The notes under the pieces: model-generated
Told to the model about the DNA's origin: nothing
The model's database searches: none
What the model saw: only the letters and a program-made list of their open reading frames with translations
Shown: positions 1 to 7,948 of the stretch, in pieces
How positions within the stretch are numbered: the first letter of the stretch is position 1
How the letters are laid out: each line of letters opens with the position of its first letter
Source: Rhodococcus maanshanensis NBRC 100610
Lineage (GTDB): Bacteria; Actinomycetota; Actinomycetes; Mycobacteriales; Mycobacteriaceae
NCBI RefSeq assembly: GCF_001894865.1
Contig: NZ_BCXA01000033.1
Location: 1-64,000, forward strand
DNA length: 64,000 bases
Direction of reading: 5' to 3'
Position numbers and translations under genes: made by a program

Positions 1-5
1 CCCTC

Positions 6-629
6 GTGTCTGTCTACTCGCTGCCTGAACTGCCCTACGACTACGCCGCCCTCGAGCCGCACATCTCCGGCAAGATCATGGAACTGCACCACGACAAGCA
101 CCACGCCGCCTACGTCGCAGGCGCCAACGCCGCACTCGACAAGCTCGCCGAACTCCGCGCCGCCGACGCCGTCGCCCCCGTGGTCAACCTGCACGAGAAG
201 AACCTCGCCTTCCACCTCGGCGGCCACACCAACCACACCGTCTTCTGGAACAACCTCAGCCCCGACGGCGGCGACAAGCCCGAAGGCGAACTCGCCGCAG
301 CCATCGACGACCAGTTCGGCGGCTTCGACGCCTTCCGCACCCACTTCAACGCCAACGCCAACGCCATCCAGGGCTCCGGCTGGTCCATCCTCGCCTGGGA
401 CTCCATCGGCCAGCGACTGATCATCGTCCAGCTCTACGACCAGCAGGGCAACATCTCCATCGGCCTCACCCCCCTGCTCATGCTCGACATGTGGGAGCAC
501 GCCTTCTACCTCGACTACCAGAACGTCAAGGGCGACTACGTCAACGCCTTCTGGAACATCGTCAACTGGAACGACGTCGCCGCCCGCTTCGACCGCGCCC
601 GCACCCAGACCGCAGGCCTCATCGTCTAA
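6..629 (+). CDS. sodA: Superoxide dismutase (Mn/Fe family)
   Basis: Superoxide dismutase converts superoxide to oxygen and hydrogen peroxide. The 207-residue protein is full length for the family. The four metal ligands are visible: His28 in the LHHDKHH helix, His77 in GGHTNH, and Asp161 and His165 in DMWEH. The residue aligned with His145 of the M. tuberculosis Fe enzyme is Gln146 (YDQQ), as in manganese-type mycobacterial enzymes, so manganese is the likelier metal (inference from the family). The GTG start lies at the window edge, so its upstream control is not visible. There is no signal peptide; the tuberculosis homologue is exported without a classical one. A strong hairpin follows the stop. 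Confidence 0.97.
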   Translation: MSVYSLPELPYDYAALEPHISGKIMELHHDKHHAAYVAGANAALDKLAELRAADAVAPVVNLHEKNLAFHLGGHTNHTVFWNNLSPDGGDKPEGELAAAIDDQFGGFDAFRTHFNANANAIQGSGWSILAWDSIGQRLIIVQLYDQQGNISIGLTPLLMLDMWEHAFYLDYQNVKGDYVNAFWNIVNWNDVAARFDRARTQTAGLIV

Positions 630-695
630 GCGGATCCCCCGCCCGTGCGTGAGTCGTACCCCGATCGGGGTGCACATCACGCACAGTTCGACCCC

Positions 696-728
696 CTCCG
701 CCGCGCCCGACCTCCGGGCGCGGCGGAG
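696..728 (+). terminator. Rho-independent-like hairpin after sodA
   Basis: A perfect 14-bp GC-rich stem (696-709 with 715-728) with a 5-nt loop lies 67 nt after the sodA stop. There is no long T-run, which is common in actinobacterial terminators. Confidence 0.7.
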
Positions 729-760
729 TCGTTTCCGGCAAACGGTCGTATCGTTGAGGG

Positions 761-1603
761 ATGGACACCCTCGTCGAGGGTCTGACCTTTCCCGATGGGG
801 CACGCTGGCACGACCGGCACCTGTGGTTCTCGGACACGCACGCCGGTGAGGTGCTGGCGTACGACCCGGTGACGGGCGCGCTCAACACCATGGCCGAGGT
901 TCCCGGCCGACCCGCGGGCCTGGGCTTCCTCCCCGACGGACGGCTGCTGATCGCCTCCACCCGCGACCTGCTCGTGCTGCGCAGGGAATCGGACGGCACC
1001 CTGGTCGTGCACGCCGACCTCTCCGGCATCGCCACCTGGTACCTGCACGACATGTGTGTCGACCGGTTCGGACGCGCGTACGTCGGAAACGCCGGGGACG
1101 GCAGCGATCCCCCGCGGCCGCCGCGGCCCGCCGACCTGGCGATGATCGAACCCGACGGCACCGTCCACGACGTCGCGACCGCGATGGTGCTGGCGGGCGG
1201 CATGGTCGTGACCTCCGACGGCACCACCCTCATCGTCGCCGAGAGCCGATCCACCCCCGGCCGGCTGACCGGCTTCACCATCGAACCCGACGGCGGCCTC
1301 GAACAGCGACGGGTGATCGCCGAGTTCGACGCCACCGTGCAACCCGACGGCCTCGCGATCGACGCCGAGGACGGCGTCTGGGTCGCCTCCCCGTTCGGTG
1401 ACGAGATCTTCCGCGTCGACGCCGACGGCGCCATCACGGACCGCCTGTCCGCGCCCAACCCCTACTCGCTCGCGCTGGGCGGGCCCGACGGTCGCGACCT
1501 GTTCGTCTGCACCGCCCAAACGTGGGTTCCCGAGGAAGCGGAACGAGACAGGGGCGGCGCCGTACGGCGGGTCCGGGTGCGGGTTCCCGCCCCGCAAGCG
1601 TAG
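761..1603 (+). CDS. SMP-30/gluconolactonase/LRE family protein
   Basis: A 280-residue beta-propeller lactonase-like protein. The N-terminus (EGLTFPDGARWHDRHLWFSD) is the usual SMP-30 opening blade with the metal-ligand Glu. The later segments WYLHDMCVDRFGRAYVGN and PDGLAIDAEDGVWVA carry the Asn/Asp positions that bind the divalent metal in this family. The members known hydrolyse sugar or other lactones; the substrate here cannot be told. The ATG is preceded almost directly by GAGGG, so the ribosome binding site spacing is poor and leaderless initiation is possible. It appears monocistronic. Confidence 0.9.
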   Translation: MDTLVEGLTFPDGARWHDRHLWFSDTHAGEVLAYDPVTGALNTMAEVPGRPAGLGFLPDGRLLIASTRDLLVLRRESDGTLVVHADLSGIATWYLHDMCVDRFGRAYVGNAGDGSDPPRPPRPADLAMIEPDGTVHDVATAMVLAGGMVVTSDGTTLIVAESRSTPGRLTGFTIEPDGGLEQRRVIAEFDATVQPDGLAIDAEDGVWVASPFGDEIFRVDADGAITDRLSAPNPYSLALGGPDGRDLFVCTAQTWVPEEAERDRGGAVRRVRVRVPAPQA

Positions 1604-1618
1604 GACGTCCCACGGCCG

Positions 1619-1650
1619 GGCTGGCACTCCATCCCGCTTGTCTGCCAGCC
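1619..1650 (+). terminator. Weak inverted repeat after the SMP-30 gene
   Basis: An 8-bp perfect inverted repeat (GGCTGGCA with TGCCAGCC) with a 16-nt loop lies 15 nt after the stop. It could be a weak terminator. Confidence 0.35.
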
Positions 1651-1720
1651 GAGTTCGGCGCATCCTGGAGGTGTCACGGGATGCGCTCCCGGGGCACCGT
1701 CGCGCGGAAGGGGGACGGAC

Positions 1721-2248
1721 GTGAACCAGCACGGACACATCGGCGTCTCGCCGTTCCATGCCGCCGGGGCCCTTCGCGGGTTCATCATCTCCGGCCGGTG
1801 GCCGGACACCACCAAGGAGTGGGCTCAGCTCCTGGTGTTCGCGGTCCGGGTCGCCTGCGTACCCGGATTACTCCCCACCTCAACGGTTTTCGGCGCTCAC
1901 GAAGACGTTCCCGAGGACCCGGAACCGGGCACCGTCGGTCTCGTGGTCGCAGAGGGCCCGGTGATCGGCGAATCCGCCCTCACGCCAGGGTGTTTCGCGG
2001 AGCATCAACCGCCCGCCCTGCTGGTCCTGCACCCGCCGTCAGAGACCATGCCGTCTCTACCCGAGTGCGTGGGCGCGGCCTCGGGCTGCCTGTTGCTGCC
2101 GGGCGTGCCGCATCTCGGACTGGACCACCGGGCGACCTGGGTGGAGGCGGACGCCGACGGCACCGTCACGTCCCTGGTCAGCCGGATGAGCCTCGATCCC
2201 AACACCGACCCCGACACCGCCGTTTTGGCCATGCTGCTTGCCTCCTGA
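1721..2248 (+). CDS. Hypothetical protein, 175 residues
   Basis: I do not recognise this family. It starts at GTG behind AAGGGGG. The protein appears soluble, has no signal peptide or obvious membrane segment, and is acidic in the middle (HEDVPEDPEPG). It contains two Cys residues in ECVGAASGC. Codon use is normal for the window (GC at third positions), which supports a real gene. It lies 285 bp before the Mn exporter and is probably transcribed separately, because the riboswitch of the exporter begins 83 nt after its stop. Confidence 0.7.
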   Translation: MNQHGHIGVSPFHAAGALRGFIISGRWPDTTKEWAQLLVFAVRVACVPGLLPTSTVFGAHEDVPEDPEPGTVGLVVAEGPVIGESALTPGCFAEHQPPALLVLHPPSETMPSLPECVGAASGCLLLPGVPHLGLDHRATWVEADADGTVTSLVSRMSLDPNTDPDTAVLAMLLAS

Positions 2249-2330
2249 CGCGGACCGGAAGAACAAAGTTCGGTCTCCCAAACTTGTTGTGCGCTTTGCG
2301 ATCTCGTTGACCTGGGGTAGTCTTACGCCT

Positions 2331-2456
2331 AGCGAAGGGGAGTAGCCCCCAATCGAGCAGTCGACATACTGGTCAGCATCGTCAGATCCGATGCGCCCGG
2401 CTGCCCGAACCGGCGCCGTCGTTCACGCGACAGGCACGGTGGGCGAGACCTTCGGC
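2331..2456 (+). promoter_or_regulatory. yybP-ykoY-type manganese riboswitch aptamer
   Basis: Three conserved yybP-ykoY marks are visible in order. GGGGAGTAGC lies at 2337-2346, TCGTCA lies at 2379-2384 in a GCATCG/CGATGC hairpin, and GAGACCTTCGG lies at 2445-2455. The outer P1 stem forms between CGAAGG (2333-2338) and CCTTCG (2449-2454). The gene downstream is a Mn exporter of the family usually controlled by this riboswitch. Binding of Mn2+ is established for the class; for this copy it is inferred. Confidence 0.9.
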
Positions 2457-2530
2457 TGTCGACGTCCACACGTCGGCGGCCGGAGGAACAGTTCCCAACA
2501 TCCTCCGAAACCAGATAACGGAGGAGGTCC
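2454..2530 (+). promoter_or_regulatory. Riboswitch expression platform with repeated SD-like segments
   Basis: A 12-bp hairpin including G-U pairs (2454-2465 with 2470-2481) begins at the last base of P1. The 7-mer CGGAGGA occurs at 2481-2487 and again at 2519-2525, where it is the Shine-Dalgarno. TCCTCCG at 2501-2507 can pair perfectly with either copy. This is the arrangement of a sequestrator and anti-sequestrator, so translation of the exporter is the likely controlled step. Confidence 0.65.
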
Positions 2531-2532
2531 GC

Positions 2533-3237
2533 ATGCTTGCCGCGTTGCTGCTCAGCTTCGGCGTCATCTTCGTCGCCGAACTCGGCGACAAATCCCAGCT
2601 CATGGCGATGACGTTCGCGCTGCGCTACAAGTGGTGGGTGGTGATCGGCGGCATCACCGTCGCCACCACCGTCGTGCACCTGGTCTCGGTCGGCGTCGGC
2701 CACTACCTCGGCGTGGCCATTCCCACGAACCTGATCAGCACCCTCGGCGGCATCGCCTTCGTGATCTTCGCCCTGTGGACCCTTCGCGGCGACAGCCTCA
2801 GCGACGACGAGCAGAACAAGGCCTCCCGGGTCGGCGCCTCGGCGTTCCTCGCGGTCGCCTCGGCCTTCTTCCTGGCCGAGCTCGGCGACAAGACCATGCT
2901 CGCCACCATCACGCTGGCCGCGGACAACGACTGGGTCGGCGTGTGGATCGGCTCGACGGTCGGCATGGTCGCGGCCGACGCTCTCGCGATCGTCGTCGGC
3001 GCCGTGCTCGGCAAGCACCTGCCCGAGCGGTTCATCCAGCTCGCCGCCGCGACCCTGTTCTTCGTCTTCGGCGTGATGCTGCTGCTCCAGGGCCTGTTCC
3101 CGGGCAGCGCGGCCGGCCCGATCGCCGGCGGCGCGATCCTCGCGGTCGCGGTCGTGGCGGGCGTCGTCCGCTGGGCGCGCTCGAGAACAATCGCCCCCGC
3201 ACCGGTCGAGGAGACCCGCGAGCCCCTCGACCGGTGA
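2533..3237 (+). CDS. TMEM165/GDT1 family manganese exporter
   Basis: A 234-residue membrane protein with about six to seven helices in two homologous halves. Each half carries the family signature E-x-G-D-K-[ST]: ELGDKSQLMA near residue 16 and ELGDKTMLAT near residue 116. These acidic motifs form the cation site. Members export Mn2+ (MneA/MntX type) or exchange Ca2+/Mn2+ with H+. The start is fixed by GGAGGAGG seven to eight bases upstream. The riboswitch in its leader supports a role in manganese efflux. The short basic tail after the last helix is cytoplasmic. It converges on the next gene with only 18 bp between stops. Confidence 0.93.
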   Translation: MLAALLLSFGVIFVAELGDKSQLMAMTFALRYKWWVVIGGITVATTVVHLVSVGVGHYLGVAIPTNLISTLGGIAFVIFALWTLRGDSLSDDEQNKASRVGASAFLAVASAFFLAELGDKTMLATITLAADNDWVGVWIGSTVGMVAADALAIVVGAVLGKHLPERFIQLAAATLFFVFGVMLLLQGLFPGSAAGPIAGGAILAVAVVAGVVRWARSRTIAPAPVEETREPLDR

Positions 3238-3255
3238 CGGGGTAGACCGCTGTCG

Positions 3256-4008
3256 CTAACTGCCAGAACCACCCAGCTCAGGCATGACATCGATCGTGGG
3301 CGAAGGCAACCACTCCGTGACCGGGACCCCCGTACCGATGAAACCCACCGCCGCCTCCCCGTCACGCACGAGCTCGGTCGCCTGGTAGTTGACCTTCACG
3401 TGGACCATTCCGGATGAGAAACCGCCCCCCGCGCGTTCGACGCTCGGGATGTCCCAACCCCCTGCAGGGGGCGTGGCGGTGACGTCGCCGGTGACGGGGT
3501 CGACCGTGAACGTCGCGTCGAGCGCGGTCACGCTGCCACTGTCCACGGCTCCTGCCTCATCGTGCGTGTAGGCCGTGACGTCACCGCCGGCGAAGACGAA
3601 GCCATCCGGGTTTTTGATCGTGGCGCTCGTGACCACCTTGTCGGGCCGCGAGGGGTGTAGGCCGCCGTTGGGCATCGCGAACGCGAAGAACTGTGCATCG
3701 AGCTGGACGTTTTCGCCCCGTTTGAGGCTGTGGGGCCCACTGAAGACCGCCCCCAACTCGCCGCGATTCGAGCTGTGGAACGTACCGTTGTCGCAGGGCA
3801 TCGGGTCTGGATCGCCTGGCACACAGGTGGCGTGGTCCGTCGAGGTACTTCCCAGCATGGTTAGAGCCAAGAAATTGATCATCGGTTCTGCCGATTCGGG
3901 GGCCGTGGATGCCGCGGCCGCGGTACCCAGCCCCGCGCCCCCGGCGACAACGGTCAGCGCCGCGAGCACCGCCCCACCCGCACGCGCCAGCTGTCCAGCA
4001 ATTGCCAT
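3256..4008 (-). CDS. Secreted protein, large paralogue 1 of the array
   Basis: A 250-residue secreted protein of unknown function. The ATG at 4008 is chosen because AAGGAG lies 10 nt upstream; the open frame runs further up but has no ribosome binding site there. Residues 1-32 form a signal peptide (basic start, GGAVLAALTVVAGGAGL, Ala-rich cleavage site). The mature part is beta-rich and carries DPVTGDVTATPPAGGWDIPS, almost identical to a segment of the next gene, so the two are paralogues. Cys pairs in CVPGDPDPMPC suggest a disulfide. The tail is Gly/Ser-rich. Upstream it carries the shared array promoter element. Confidence 0.8.
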   Translation of the reverse strand: MAIAGQLARAGGAVLAALTVVAGGAGLGTAAAASTAPESAEPMINFLALTMLGSTSTDHATCVPGDPDPMPCDNGTFHSSNRGELGAVFSGPHSLKRGENVQLDAQFFAFAMPNGGLHPSRPDKVVTSATIKNPDGFVFAGGDVTAYTHDEAGAVDSGSVTALDATFTVDPVTGDVTATPPAGGWDIPSVERAGGGFSSGMVHVKVNYQATELVRDGEAAVGFIGTGVPVTEWLPSPTIDVMPELGGSGS

Positions 4009-4076
4009 TGACCTGATCTCCTTCGATCGTGGAACACCGGCGAGCCCTGTACCCACCCCGCCCCGGTAGCCCGCCA

Positions 4077-4147
4077 AGAGTAAGCGGCGAGACTGGTGCC
4101 CGGCATCGGAATTGGTGTGCCAGTTTGCGCAGGTCAAAGCGTTAAAC
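4077..4147 (-). promoter_or_regulatory. Array promoter region 1 (motif A plus -10-like box)
   Basis: Motif A on the plus strand is CAGGTCAAAGCGTTAAAC at 4130-4147. A -10-like TACTCT (minus strand) lies at 4077-4082, with 47 bp between them. It lies 69 bp upstream of the ATG. Confidence 0.65.
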
Positions 4148-4273
4148 ACTGTCGAGAACGGTCCACTTCCGGGCCAGACGAGGAATCCCCCACCGCCCCT
4201 CGACCATCAGGCAGGGTGAACCGCAGCGAGACCACCACCGCCACGCCGCCCAGGGGCGGCGCGGCGTTGGCAA

Positions 4274-4924
4274 TCAGTTTCCTGAGCTGCCGAGGCCACC
4301 GATACCCGATGTGACTCGGGTTGCCCCCGTCGCCAGCCACCCCTCCGACGCCGGGACGTCGGTGCCGGTGAACGTCACCCCGGTGGTGCCAGCGAGATAC
4401 GACTCGACCACCTTGTAGCGCAAGCCGACAAACAGGGACCCGCTGAGGGAGCCGGCATCGGTTGCCGACGTCGGGATGGCCCAGCCACCTGCGGGCGCCG
4501 TTACCGTCACATCCCCCGTGACGGGATCCACCACCGCGGTCGAGTCCAGCTTCGCATCCGCCGCGAATCGCGGGCGGGAAGTCACCTCGGCCCCGACGAA
4601 TTCAAACCCTCGCGGAGCATGGTGAGTGACGCTCATTACTGCCAACCCGGGTATGCCATCCCGAGCAGTGAAGCTCGGGTAGTACGTGACCTCACTGCCC
4701 ACTTCAGCCTTGGCGGGACCCTGGTATCCCAGCAGAATGTTGCCTTTCGCGCCGTGATCCAGGAAGGCCTCGCCGCATAGCTCTTCGTAGAGCCCGGAGC
4801 ATGAGCTTCCGAACCCTCCGCCAGGCGCGCCCCCCGCGACGCCCGCACCCATCGTCGCCCCACCTACGACAACGGCCAGCGCCGCGAGCACCGAACCACC
4901 CCTACGCACCAGCTGTCCGACCAT
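4274..4924 (-). CDS. Secreted protein, large paralogue 2 of the array
   Basis: A 216-residue secreted protein of unknown function. The ATG at 4924 follows GGAG with 10 nt between. The N-terminus (MVGQLVRRGGSVLAALAVVV) matches the signal peptide of the other array members, with cleavage near residue 33. The segments DPVTGDVTVTAPAGGW and GTTGVTFTGTDVPASEGWL align with the neighbouring 3256-4008 product. Two Cys residues follow the signal peptide (SSCSGLYEELCG). The mature domain resembles an Ig-like/adhesin beta-sandwich in pattern, but no named family is assigned. The C-terminus is GGLGSSGN, close to the GGSGS end of its neighbour. Confidence 0.8.
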   Translation of the reverse strand: MVGQLVRRGGSVLAALAVVVGGATMGAGVAGGAPGGGFGSSCSGLYEELCGEAFLDHGAKGNILLGYQGPAKAEVGSEVTYYPSFTARDGIPGLAVMSVTHHAPRGFEFVGAEVTSRPRFAADAKLDSTAVVDPVTGDVTVTAPAGGWAIPTSATDAGSLSGSLFVGLRYKVVESYLAGTTGVTFTGTDVPASEGWLATGATRVTSGIGGLGSSGN

Positions 4925-4984
4925 CGACAATGTCTCCTTCACTGTTGAGAGAACAGGCCCACCGCCCGCCCCACGAACTCGCCA

Positions 4985-5054
4985 AGAGTAAGGGGCGAAA
5001 CGGCGCGCCGCGTCGGAATCGCGTATCGCTTTTGCGCAGGTCAAAGCGTTAAAC
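4985..5054 (-). promoter_or_regulatory. Array promoter region 2 (motif A plus -10-like box)
   Basis: Motif A is at 5037-5054, identical to copy 1 over 18 bp and flanked by the same GCGC and ACTGTC. The -10-like TACTCT is at 4985-4990, 46 bp away. Confidence 0.65.
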
Positions 5055-5170
5055 ACTGTCCCGAAACGGTCCCCGCCGCGCCGGGGCTCCCGAGCACGAG
5101 GCCGCCAGCCGCAAACCGAAGATTCGACGGATACTGGAAGGGTCTCGCAGGCACCCACAGGAGGGGTGAC

Positions 5171-5563
5171 ATGACCGAACGAGTTCCCCCGGAACCGATC
5201 GCGGCCGCCAAAGTGGTGCTGCTGCAGACCCGCAAACGGGACGGCAGCTGGGTCGACACCCCCGTGAACATCGCGGTCGACGGAACCCACGCGTATTTCC
5301 GGACACCCGGCAGGGCCTCGAAGAACAAGCGGCTGCGGAACTTCCCCGACGTGCGGATGTGGCCCTGCACGTGGTCGGGCAAGCCGACCGGCGAGGAGGC
5401 GGATGCGACCGCGCACCTGCTCACCGGCGCCCAGGCCGACGCCGCCGCCCAGGCCATCGACCGCCGCTTCCCGATCCTGCAGCGTGTCATGGTGCGGGCG
5501 GCGCACAAGGTCATGCGCACCCCCACGCTCCACTACGAGCTGACAGACTTCCACGCGCCGTGA
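5171..5563 (+). CDS. PPOX-class F420-dependent oxidoreductase, Rv2061-like
   Basis: A 130-residue split-barrel flavin/deazaflavin-binding protein. The order of motifs fits the Rv2061-type family: KVVLLQTRKRDGSWVDTPV, then the FRTPGRASKNKRLRN loop that contacts the cofactor phosphate, then MWPCTWSGKPTGEEADATA. Such proteins use F420 (or FMN) to reduce small substrates; the substrate is unknown. The ATG follows AGGAGG at a good distance. The DksA-like gene starts 58 nt after the stop in the same direction, so the two may be co-transcribed. They interrupt the secreted-protein array. Confidence 0.85.
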   Translation: MTERVPPEPIAAAKVVLLQTRKRDGSWVDTPVNIAVDGTHAYFRTPGRASKNKRLRNFPDVRMWPCTWSGKPTGEEADATAHLLTGAQADAAAQAIDRRFPILQRVMVRAAHKVMRTPTLHYELTDFHAP

Positions 5564-5621
5564 ACGGGACCGGGTCACGGCCCGACGGAAGCATCGGCTG
5601 CGCCGCGGCGTTGTACCGGAC

Positions 5622-5969
5622 ATGACCAAGTCCGCCGCTGCCACCGCCCGCGGCAGGATCGCGGCGGAACGTGCCGCGACCGTGCATCGGATCGAATCGC
5701 TGAACGCCCGATTGAACGACATCCTCGATGGCTCGGAGCTGAGCACAAACGACGACGAGCACGATCCCGAGGGCTCGACCATCGCGTTCGAACGCGCCCA
5801 GGTCGCATCGCTGCTCGGGGACGCGCGGCAGGACCTCGAGGATCTCGACGCCGCCCTGCGCCGGGTCGACGACGGCAGCTACGGGATATGCGTGAAGTGC
5901 GGGCAATCGATCGGCGCCGAGCGGCTCGACGTGCTGCCCGCCGCATTGCGCTGCATCGACTGCTCCTGA
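5622..5969 (+). CDS. TraR/DksA family C4 zinc-finger protein
   Basis: A 115-residue protein with a coiled-coil N-terminal region (residues about 10-85, acidic NDDEHDPEGS in the middle) and a C-terminal zinc finger, CVKCGQSI...RCIDCS, with all four Cys present. DksA/TraR proteins enter the secondary channel of RNA polymerase. Small actinobacterial members such as this are poorly characterised, and the acidic tip residues of DksA are not clearly conserved. It ends at a bidirectional terminator facing the next array gene. Confidence 0.88.
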   Translation: MTKSAAATARGRIAAERAATVHRIESLNARLNDILDGSELSTNDDEHDPEGSTIAFERAQVASLLGDARQDLEDLDAALRRVDDGSYGICVKCGQSIGAERLDVLPAALRCIDCS

Positions 5970-6010
5970 CACGGCGCCCGTCGGCCCTAGGCCGTCGCGG
6001 CAGCAATCGA

Positions 6011-6047
6011 GGTGGTGGTCGCGCCCGGTTCGGCCGCGACCACCACC
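6011..6047. terminator. Bidirectional hairpin between convergent genes
   Basis: A perfect 13-bp stem (6011-6023 with 6035-6047) with an 11-nt loop stands between the DksA-like gene and the minus-strand gene ending at 6097. Confidence 0.75.
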
Positions 6048-6096
6048 GTGGATCAGGAGCAGTTGCCGACGATCGATGCCACCATCGCCCTCCCCG

Positions 6097-6384
6097 TCAC
6101 GGGAGGAACGGACAATCCCGGTCCTGTCTGAGCGAGCATGTCTGCCCACTAGTGACGCTGTCGGAATCTGACGAGCCGGCGGCGACCTTCATCAGATCAG
6201 TAAACAACAGCACAGGGGCGGAGACGACACCGTTCAGGATGTCGAAGGAGCCGCTGGCGAGTCCGCCCACACTGCCGGGGGCTTCCTCGGCCGAGGCGGT
6301 GCCCCCACCGAGGGCCAGACCGCCGCCGAGCAGTGCCGCGGCAACAAGGACGGACGCGCCACGGCGCGCCAGAGTTCGAAACAT
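6097..6384 (-). CDS. Small secreted protein, array member 3
   Basis: A 95-residue secreted protein. Residues 1-33 are a signal peptide nearly identical to other members (MFRTLARRGASVLVAAALL, then GGGTASA and cleavage before EE). The mature part is about 60 residues, Ser/Val/Gly-rich, and ends in CSLRQDRDCPFLP. The C-terminal two-Cys DCP ending is shared with two other array members. A GAGGG site precedes the ATG. Unlike the other six members, motif A is not present in the 136 bp upstream; only a degenerate form of the second block (CCGCGCCAGAATTACACGAA on the plus strand) remains. Function unknown. Confidence 0.8.
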   Translation of the reverse strand: MFRTLARRGASVLVAAALLGGGLALGGGTASAEEAPGSVGGLASGSFDILNGVVSAPVLLFTDLMKVAAGSSDSDSVTSGQTCSLRQDRDCPFLP

Positions 6385-6520
6385 GAAGATTCCCTCGTTT
6401 CAAGTAGTGATGACCCGGGCGGCCACACCCCATCGGAGCGCCAACCGGCCGCGCCAGAATTACACGAAATAGCTTGTTCCACAACAATATTTGATGATCA
6501 CGCCGATCATCCCGAGATGA

Positions 6521-7135
6521 TCAGCTGAGGGGGACCATCAGGTTGCCGCCCGTCACCGTGCCCACCGGTGGCGACACAACCGGAGTGAAGCCGGGCCCCT
6601 CGAGGGTGAACCCGCTGACACCGGCGCCTTCGATCAACTTCTGAGAATGGGCCGCTGTGTAGGTGAGGTCGAACTGGAGTCCGTCGCCAACTCTCACCGG
6701 GTTTCCGGAAGGATCGGTGAAGGTGCCGGTGCGAGCCTCCGGATCATGCACGTGATCGAGCACGATCGGGTCGAGGCGGTCCTGATTGCCGGCAGTCACA
6801 TGACTGATCCGATTGGTGGTGACACCGGTCAACGCGAAATTGAGCGGCTTGTTGTGGACCAGCTTGGTGATTCCCCGGTCAGGGTCGCCCACATTCTTGA
6901 CGGTGATTCGAAAGGTCGCCGGATCGCCCCCGACGGCCCTTTCGGGGTACCGATAGGTGATCTCGAAGCCTTCGTGGGTCAACATCTGTTCCAGGTGCTT
7001 TTCGCTCGGGCATACCGAGCCGCATCCGGCGCTCACCTCCGCACCCGAGGTGCCCATACCGATCGTGAGCCCGCCGGTGGCGATCGCCGCGACGGCAAGG
7101 ATCGATGCGCTGCGGCGCATCATGTTGTTGGACAA
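6521..7135 (-). CDS. Secreted protein, array member 4 (divergent)
   Basis: A roughly 204-residue secreted protein. I place the start at TTG 7135 because GGAG lies 7 nt before it; ATG 7156 (7 residues longer) and ATG 7123 have no well-placed site. The signal peptide is shorter in similarity to the others (MMRRSASILAVAAIATGGL). The mature part has CGSVCPSEK near its start (likely disulfide), then a beta-rich domain with TFRITVKNVGDPDRG, which is reminiscent of the DUF11/CARDB-type repeats of surface proteins. No firm family. It has the array promoter element upstream. Confidence 0.75.
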   Translation of the reverse strand: MSNNMMRRSASILAVAAIATGGLTIGMGTSGAEVSAGCGSVCPSEKHLEQMLTHEGFEITYRYPERAVGGDPATFRITVKNVGDPDRGITKLVHNKPLNFALTGVTTNRISHVTAGNQDRLDPIVLDHVHDPEARTGTFTDPSGNPVRVGDGLQFDLTYTAAHSQKLIEGAGVSGFTLEGPGFTPVVSPPVGTVTGGNLMVPLS

Positions 7136-7202
7136 TATGTTTCTCCATTTCGACATGCGATGACCGGGCGCCACAGCCGCCGGACACCCCCCCGACCGCG
7201 CC

Positions 7203-7272
7203 AGAATAGGACGAATCGGTCAGTCCCGCAGCCGAATCGAGCCGCGACTCTCCGCAGGTCAAAGCGTTAAAC
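7203..7272 (-). promoter_or_regulatory. Array promoter region 3 (motif A plus -10-like box)
   Basis: Motif A is at 7255-7272 and the -10-like TATTCT at 7203-7208, 46 bp apart. The -10-like box lies in the longer conserved block TTCGTCCTATTCTGGCGCGG (minus strand). Confidence 0.65.
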
Positions 7273-7343
7273 CCGACCCGGGCGACAGCACATCGCAGGA
7301 CGACGAGCGCGGCCGTGAGCACCTTCCACTCAGTAGATGAATC

Positions 7344-7370
7344 CGCCCGCCCGGGAACCCCGGGCGGGCG
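7344..7370 (-). terminator. Terminator hairpin of array member 5
   Basis: A perfect 12-bp stem (7344-7355 with 7359-7370) with a 3-nt loop lies 17 nt after the stop at 7387. Similar GGAACCC-loop hairpins follow two other members. Confidence 0.75.
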
Positions 7371-7386
7371 ACCGAAACGGCGTGCA

Positions 7387-7743
7387 CTATCCCGAAGTGC
7401 CACCGCCATCGGGCATGGAGGTACCCGGAGGGCGCCCGTTGATCCAGTCGTCCCAGGCAATCGATCCGATCGGGGTGCCCGGAGGCGGGCAGTTGGCCGC
7501 GCATCCCGTCCATACGTTGCCGGGCTCGACGGAGCCGACCGCCCCGAGCGCGGAATCAAGACCCAGGAGGGAGCCCAAGGCGACGGCCAGGAGGGCGAGG
7601 TCGACGACGCCGCCGACGGAGCCCACCGGGGCGGAGGAGGATTCCGCGGCGGATGCCGCGCCCCCGCCGAGGCCCAGACCACCGCCGAGCACAGCCGCGG
7701 CAACAAGGACGGACGCGCCTCGGCGCGCCAGTGTACGAGACAT
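7387..7743 (-). CDS. Small secreted protein, array member 5
   Basis: A 118-residue secreted protein. The start ATG 7743 has GAAGGA upstream. The signal peptide MSRTLARRGASVLVAAAVLG is shared with members 3, 6 and 7. The mature part has a hydrophobic stretch (GVVDLALLAVALGSLLGL), a Cys pair (GCAANCPPPGTP), and AWDDWINGRPPGTSMPDG. The last segment resembles PYDAWVNNGSIDTGSAPSG of member 6. The C-terminus is Gly/Ser-rich. Function unknown. Confidence 0.78.
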   Translation of the reverse strand: MSRTLARRGASVLVAAAVLGGGLGLGGGAASAAESSSAPVGSVGGVVDLALLAVALGSLLGLDSALGAVGSVEPGNVWTGCAANCPPPGTPIGSIAWDDWINGRPPGTSMPDGGGTSG

Positions 7744-7809
7744 GAAGATTCCTTCGTTCCACGTGATGACGGGACGGCCAACACCCACGGAACGCCCCCC
7801 GACCGCGCC

Positions 7810-7879
7810 AGCATAGGACGAATCGACCAGGTCTACGGCCGAACGGAAACTCGACTTTCCGCAGTTCAAAGCGTTAAAC
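7810..7879 (-). promoter_or_regulatory. Array promoter region 4 (motif A plus -10-like box)
   Basis: Motif A (CAGTTCAAAGCGTTAAAC, one change) is at 7862-7879 and the -10-like TATGCT at 7810-7815, 46 bp apart. Confidence 0.65.
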
Positions 7880-7948
7880 GCGAACCAGGAGAAGCACGCC
7901 TCGACAACACCGGGCACGAACACGAGGACCCGGCGATCAGCACACGAA

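Noticed and set aside
619-1759. Minus-strand frames opposite the SMP-30 gene
   Set aside because: The plus strand encodes a clear SMP-30 protein; the minus-strand products are low-complexity.
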